From positions 1 to 10,703 of the forward strand of contig CANEUJ010000049.1 in the NCBI GenBank assembly GCA_947441745.1: DNA of 10,703 bases, read 5' to 3'. A program made the position numbers and the translations under genes. This DNA is from Neisseriaceae bacterium (GTDB lineage Bacteria; Pseudomonadota; Gammaproteobacteria; Burkholderiales; UBA11063). Below, piece by piece: positions 6,993-10,703 of this stretch. The notes under the pieces are model-generated. The model was not told the origin of the DNA, did not search any database, and saw only the letters and a program-made list of their open reading frames with translations. Within the stretch, counting starts at the first letter, position 1. The number at the start of each line of letters is the position of its first letter.

Positions 6993-7882
6993 CAGATACA
7001 ATAAAAACAAGTAAATTGGGTGTTTTAGCACTTTTATTATCGTTGCTAACTATTGGTAATATTGGTTATTTATATTATAATCAATTAAATTTTAATAAAT
7101 CACTTAAAGCCCAAATTGAAATGATAAAAGCTAATAATAACTCCCAAAATAAAGCAAATCAAATTATGCAAAGTGAGCTTAGTAATTCTATAAGTAAAAT
7201 AGATAGTCAAGTAAGTGGCTTATCAGGTAAACAAAATAGCGTGATTATATTTCAGTTAAACCAGCTAATTAGCTTAGCTAATCAAGGTCTTATTGTGTAT
7301 GGAGATATTGAAGGAAGTATCCGTATTTTAAATTATGCTAAAGAAATGCTGGATGGCAATAATGACCCAATCTTTACAGGGGTTAAGTTTGCTATTGCTA
7401 GTGATGTTACCAAATTACAATTGCGTCCAAAAGTGGATAGTGTTATTATCAATAGTGAATTAGATAGTTTGGGAGCAGTATTATCTAACATGAAGTTAGA
7501 TAAAGAGTCTGAACTAATTACTATTACTAAAGATACTAAATTAAAACAATTTTGGTCGAATATTAAAGATAGCTTACTTGGTTTAATTAGGATTAAGAGG
7601 GTTGGTGCAATTGATAATGACAGAACACTGCCAATAGCAATAGATGAAATAAGAATGTATACTATAGGGGCTAAACTAGCTTTTTTACAACATGATGAAG
7701 GAAGCTTTGAGTATAATCTTAATATGGCACGCAAAACTCTTGGTTTAAGTTTTACTAATTATACTGGTTTTAAGGAAGTTGATGCTAAGCTTGAAGCTTT
7801 GCAAAAACTTAATATAAGTAATACTACTGTCAATATTGATGCAACAGTTAAAGAGTTCAATAAACTAAACAATCTAAAATAA
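6989..7882 (+). CDS. hemX: HemX family membrane-anchored protein
   Basis: HemX is a single-pass inner-membrane protein commonly encoded downstream of hemC-hemD. Its biochemical role is not settled, and the old label uroporphyrinogen-III methyltransferase is not supported here because no SAM-dependent methylase domain is visible. It has 297 residues. A short Lys-containing N-terminus precedes one hydrophobic segment (about 10-30). A helical, coiled-coil-like Gln/Asn/Lys region follows (about 33-80). The conserved HemX stretch is FQLNQLISLANQGLIVYGD (88-106), then AKEMLDGNNDP. Near the C-terminus, IRMYTIGAKLAFLQHDEGSF matches the family helix. The ATG overlaps the hemD stop by 4 bases, with AAAGG (6978-6982) 6 bases upstream. 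The protein should face the periplasm. hemY, its frequent neighbour, is absent and ftsK follows. Confidence 0.88.
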   Translation: MTDTIKTSKLGVLALLLSLLTIGNIGYLYYNQLNFNKSLKAQIEMIKANNNSQNKANQIMQSELSNSISKIDSQVSGLSGKQNSVIIFQLNQLISLANQGLIVYGDIEGSIRILNYAKEMLDGNNDPIFTGVKFAIASDVTKLQLRPKVDSVIINSELDSLGAVLSNMKLDKESELITITKDTKLKQFWSNIKDSLLGLIRIKRVGAIDNDRTLPIAIDEIRMYTIGAKLAFLQHDEGSFEYNLNMARKTLGLSFTNYTGFKEVDAKLEALQKLNISNTTVNIDATVKEFNKLNNLK

Positions 7883-7911
7883 TAATATAGCTAAAGTGGA
7901 TCATAAATACA

Positions 7912-10266
7912 ATGCTACGTCAAACAAAATTTGCTACTAAAAATAGAACTACAATATTGCCAGATACCTCAGCACGACTAATCAATGATTGCACGGCGGT
8001 TCTATTATTTGCATTTGCTTTGGTACTAGGTGGAATGTTATTTACTTATTCGGTTAATGACCCATCGTGGTTTAGAAGCTCTGATTCTAATATAGTCAAT
8101 AATAAATTTGGACTTTTAGGTTCTTATACGGCAGATATAATCTTTTCGGTTTTTGGTCACTCAGGGTGGTGGTTATTTATCGGTATTTTCTACCTTGGTT
8201 ATCGTAAGATTATTAGAAGTAGTATTACGACTGGTAATTGGTATATTATTTTTCAGATTGTAAGCTTTATATTGCTTTTGATTAGTTCAACTATTCTTGA
8301 GTACCTAATATTGTACTCTTCTCCCAGTGCTATGCTACATAATGGTAATGGCGGCTTATTAGGTAAAATATTGTATAATTATTTTGCTAGTAATTTTGGC
8401 TACCTTCAAACTACAATTGGAGTGTTTTTAACCGCGATTACTTTTTTTACTTGTGCATTTAGTGTATCTTTGATGAGTCTATCCGAGGTCATTGGCTTTG
8501 TCTTGGAGTCTTTGGTTGGTTTGATAGCACGTTCTAAAAATATTTTACCTGATACTAAACCACAGAATGTTGTAGAAGAAGCATATTTTGATGGTTTTAG
8601 TAGCCTTCTTGATGACAATAAACCCAAACCAGAGCAGATAATTAATAGACGCTTTGGAAGTGCAACACAAAAAATTTCATTTACAATAGAAGATAGTAAA
8701 GAACCTGAAGAAGAGCTAGGGCTTTATATAGAAGAGCCAACGGTTAAAATAACTAGAACTAATAAAACTCCATTACAAAATCATTCTAATGGTGATTTAC
8801 CAAGTACTTCATTACTAAATCCGCCTGCATTGCAGTTAGAAACTGTTTCTGCTGAAACATTAGAGTTTGTATCGATGTCTATAGAAAATAAACTGTCTGA
8901 GTTTGGTGTTGAAGCTAAAATTACGAATGCTGAAAGTGGACCCGTTATTACTAGGTATGAGCTATTACCTTCTCGAGGAGTTAGAGGGGATAAAATTGTT
9001 GCCCTAGGTAAAGAAATTGCTCGTGGATTGGCACTTACTAATGTGCGTATAGTTGAGACAATACCTGGTAAAAACTCAATGGGCATTGAAGTGCCAAATT
9101 TTAAACGAAAAATTATATATTTGAAAGAAATTTTTGATTCGCCAGTTTATACAAATAGCCAAAGCAAGCTAACTCTTGCTCTTGGTAAGGATATAGCTGG
9201 TAAGGTAGTAGTAACTGATCTTGCTAAAATGCCACATTTATTGGTAGCTGGTACTACTGGGTCTGGTAAATCAGTTGCGGTTAATGCGATGATATTATCA
9301 ATACTATTTCAAGCTACTCCTGAGGAAGTTAAATTTATCATGATTGATCCTAAAATGGTAGAGCTATCTTTTTATCAGGATATTCCACACCTACTAGCAC
9401 CAGTTGTAACAGATATGATGCAAGCGGCAAATGCTCTAAAGTGGACTGTTGGTGAGATGGAGCGCAGGTATAAAGTAATGGCTAAGATTGGCTGTAAAAA
9501 TATTAGCTCCTTTAATCAAAAAATTATTGATGCTGATAAAAGTAACAGTCCAATTGCTCATCCATTCTCTCGTGATGATGCCCCTGAATATCTTGAAAAA
9601 TGGCCATACATTGTAGTTATTATCGACGAATTAGCTGATTTAATGATGGTAACTGGTAAAAAAATTGAGCAATATATTGCACGTATTGCACAAAAAGCAC
9701 GTGCAGTAGGTATTCATTTGATAGTTGCGACTCAAAGACCTTCCGTTGATGTGATTACTGGGCTTATTAAGGCTAATATTCCAGCACGGATTTCGTTCCA
9801 AGTGTCAAGTAAAATAGATTCAAGAACTATTTTGGATCAAATGGGAGCTGAGACATTACTTGGTCAAGGGGATATGTTATTCTTACAGCCAGGTTCTGGC
9901 TTTCCACAGCGTATTCATGGTGCTTTTGTAAATGATGATGAATTAAATAAGGTGGTAGAATATTTAAAAACGACGGGTAGTCCAGAATATGTTGAAGAGG
10001 TATTAAATGGTGTAGCTGAGGGTGTTGAACTACCTGGGTTTGAGGATGAGTCAACTAGTAGAGACACTGAAAAAGATCCGATGTTTGATGAAGCCGTTAA
10101 ATTTATTTATGATACCAAGCGTTGTTCAATAAGTTCTTTGCAAACTAGGTTCGGAATTGGGTATAATAGGGCTGCTAGAATAATGGCACATTTGGAAGAT
10201 ATTGGTATGGTAAAGCGTACTGATAGGGGTGGTTTTGAATTAATTAGAAGGAGTGAAAATGATTAA
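7912..10266 (+). CDS. ftsK: DNA translocase FtsK
   Basis: Septal DNA pump that moves chromosome ends and activates XerCD at dif during division. It has 784 residues. The N-terminal membrane domain has about four transmembrane segments (about 28-48, 74-97, 111-135 and 166-190), with the DPSW motif after the first. A hydrophilic, acidic linker of only about 110 residues (208-315) follows, far shorter than in E. coli but usual for many other bacteria. The RecA-like motor has Walker A GTTGSGKS (447-454), Walker B VVIIDELADLMM with D572, and the conserved VDVITGLIKANIPARISFQVSS. The C-terminal winged-helix gamma domain (about 722-784) has SISSLQTRFGIGYNRAARIM, the part that reads polar KOPS motifs. 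AGTGGA (7895-7900) lies 11 bases before the ATG. The gap from hemX is 29 bases, with no terminator seen. The stop overlaps the next gene. Confidence 0.98.
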   Translation: MLRQTKFATKNRTTILPDTSARLINDCTAVLLFAFALVLGGMLFTYSVNDPSWFRSSDSNIVNNKFGLLGSYTADIIFSVFGHSGWWLFIGIFYLGYRKIIRSSITTGNWYIIFQIVSFILLLISSTILEYLILYSSPSAMLHNGNGGLLGKILYNYFASNFGYLQTTIGVFLTAITFFTCAFSVSLMSLSEVIGFVLESLVGLIARSKNILPDTKPQNVVEEAYFDGFSSLLDDNKPKPEQIINRRFGSATQKISFTIEDSKEPEEELGLYIEEPTVKITRTNKTPLQNHSNGDLPSTSLLNPPALQLETVSAETLEFVSMSIENKLSEFGVEAKITNAESGPVITRYELLPSRGVRGDKIVALGKEIARGLALTNVRIVETIPGKNSMGIEVPNFKRKIIYLKEIFDSPVYTNSQSKLTLALGKDIAGKVVVTDLAKMPHLLVAGTTGSGKSVAVNAMILSILFQATPEEVKFIMIDPKMVELSFYQDIPHLLAPVVTDMMQAANALKWTVGEMERRYKVMAKIGCKNISSFNQKIIDADKSNSPIAHPFSRDDAPEYLEKWPYIVVIIDELADLMMVTGKKIEQYIARIAQKARAVGIHLIVATQRPSVDVITGLIKANIPARISFQVSSKIDSRTILDQMGAETLLGQGDMLFLQPGSGFPQRIHGAFVNDDELNKVVEYLKTTGSPEYVEEVLNGVAEGVELPGFEDESTSRDTEKDPMFDEAVKFIYDTKRCSISSLQTRFGIGYNRAARIMAHLEDIGMVKRTDRGGFELIRRSEND
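10248..10253 (+). promoter_or_regulatory. Strong Shine-Dalgarno for the lpoB-like gene, inside ftsK
   Basis: AAGGAG sits 5 bases before the ATG at 10259, the best ribosome site in the window. It favours that ATG over the in-frame ATG at 10268, which would be 14 bases away. It lies within the last codons of ftsK, so the two genes overlap by 8 bases. Confidence 0.8.
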
Positions 10267-10703
10267 AATGAATAAAGGTGTTGCAATGTTGGCCTCTTTG
10301 ATGTGGTTAAATGGTTGTGGTATGACTAATGCCCCAGTTGTCGGTAGTGGTAAAATTAGCTATGGTGATACCAACGCGGTTGAAACTGTAAATACTGATT
10401 TTGGTTCAACTGACTTAAATATGGTAGCTCAAACAATGGCTGATGATTTGATTACAACTGGAGCACTAAATGGCTGTAAAACATATACAGTATCAGCAGT
10501 TAGAAATAAGACTGATCAGTATATTGACACGGAGACTATTACTCAAAGTATCAAGACTCGCTTAATGAAGTCTAACTTAGTTAAATCTAAGTATGTATTA
10601 TCACAAGCTCAAATGCAAAATCAAACTGATGAGTTATCCCGTCAAAATAATAGTGGGCTATATAAAGATGCAACCAAACTGGGTCAGATGAAATCTGCAC
10701 AAT
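10259..10703 (+). CDS. lpoB: LpoB-like penicillin-binding protein activator lipoprotein, 3'-truncated by the window edge
   Basis: LpoB is an outer-membrane lipoprotein that reaches through the peptidoglycan to stimulate the synthase PBP1b. The frame stays open to the window end, giving 148 residues. Residues 1-19 form a lipoprotein signal, MIKMNKGVAMLASLMWLNG, with the acylated Cys at C20. Position -2 is Asn, unusual in a lipobox. The residue after the Cys is Gly, not Asp, which fits outer-membrane sorting. A short linker of about 30 residues follows, without the proline-rich run of E. coli LpoB. Next comes the family stretch GDTNAVETV and DFGSTDLNMVAQTMADDL (about 47-64). TVSAVRNKTDQYIDTETITQSIKTRLMKS follows, then KYVLSQAQM, matching the E. 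coli core. Family membership is inferred from memory of the LpoB/YcfM pattern; the missing C-terminus prevents a full check. Confidence 0.8.
   Translation, partial: MIKMNKGVAMLASLMWLNGCGMTNAPVVGSGKISYGDTNAVETVNTDFGSTDLNMVAQTMADDLITTGALNGCKTYTVSAVRNKTDQYIDTETITQSIKTRLMKSNLVKSKYVLSQAQMQNQTDELSRQNNSGLYKDATKLGQMKSAQ

Noticed and set aside
1..10703. A hidden undescribed system, mobile element, CRISPR array or RNA gene.
   Set aside because: All genes belong to core families, no gap exceeds 100 bases, and no direct-repeat array, transposase, integrase or tRNA-like fold was seen on either strand.

Overview
This is an ordinary, densely packed bacterial chromosome segment. It is AT-rich (about one third G+C by eye), and every gene lies on the + strand. 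It encodes lipid A synthesis enzymes, heat-shock chaperones, a 23S rRNA pseudouridine synthase, early tetrapyrrole enzymes, FtsK and an LpoB-like lipoprotein. This is a Gram-negative, LPS-making proteobacterium. The hemC-hemD-hemX order, the FtsK N-terminus and the LpoB-type lipoprotein fit a gamma- or betaproteobacterium; I lean towards an AT-rich betaproteobacterium (for example Neisseriales-like), but the lineage is an inference. The Neisseria uptake word GCCGTCTGAA was not seen.

Layout. Positions 1-1815 hold the 3' part of lpxA directly abutting lpxB, the end of a lipid A operon that begins outside the window. Positions 1816-4506 form a heat-shock unit: grpE and dnaK, each preceded by the same 10-mer CTTGAAAAAT followed 13 bases later by a CC-starting -10-like element. 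This looks like two sigma-32-type promoters. The unit is closed by a strong hairpin terminator, and dnaJ does not follow. Positions 4561-5247 hold a stand-alone rluF-type pseudouridine synthase. Positions 5342-10703 hold a tight five-gene run, hemC-hemD-hemX-ftsK-lpoB-like, with spacings of +1, -4, +29 and -8 bases and no terminator. The lpoB-like gene runs off the right edge.

How the genes work together. LpxA and LpxB perform the first acylation and the disaccharide-forming step of lipid A synthesis. GrpE is the nucleotide exchange factor for DnaK. HemC and HemD convert porphobilinogen to uroporphyrinogen III, and HemX is the membrane-anchored protein commonly encoded with them. FtsK couples chromosome segregation to division, and LpoB-type lipoproteins activate the septal peptidoglycan synthase PBP1b.

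I found no mobile element, CRISPR array, tRNA, rRNA or defence system, and no convincing undescribed system. No gap exceeds 100 bases. The points worth a second look are the paired heat-shock promoters, the hem-ftsK-lpoB linkage with hemY absent, a 9-bp hairpin at the end of hemD, and several motif substitutions in LpxA, LpxB and HemD.
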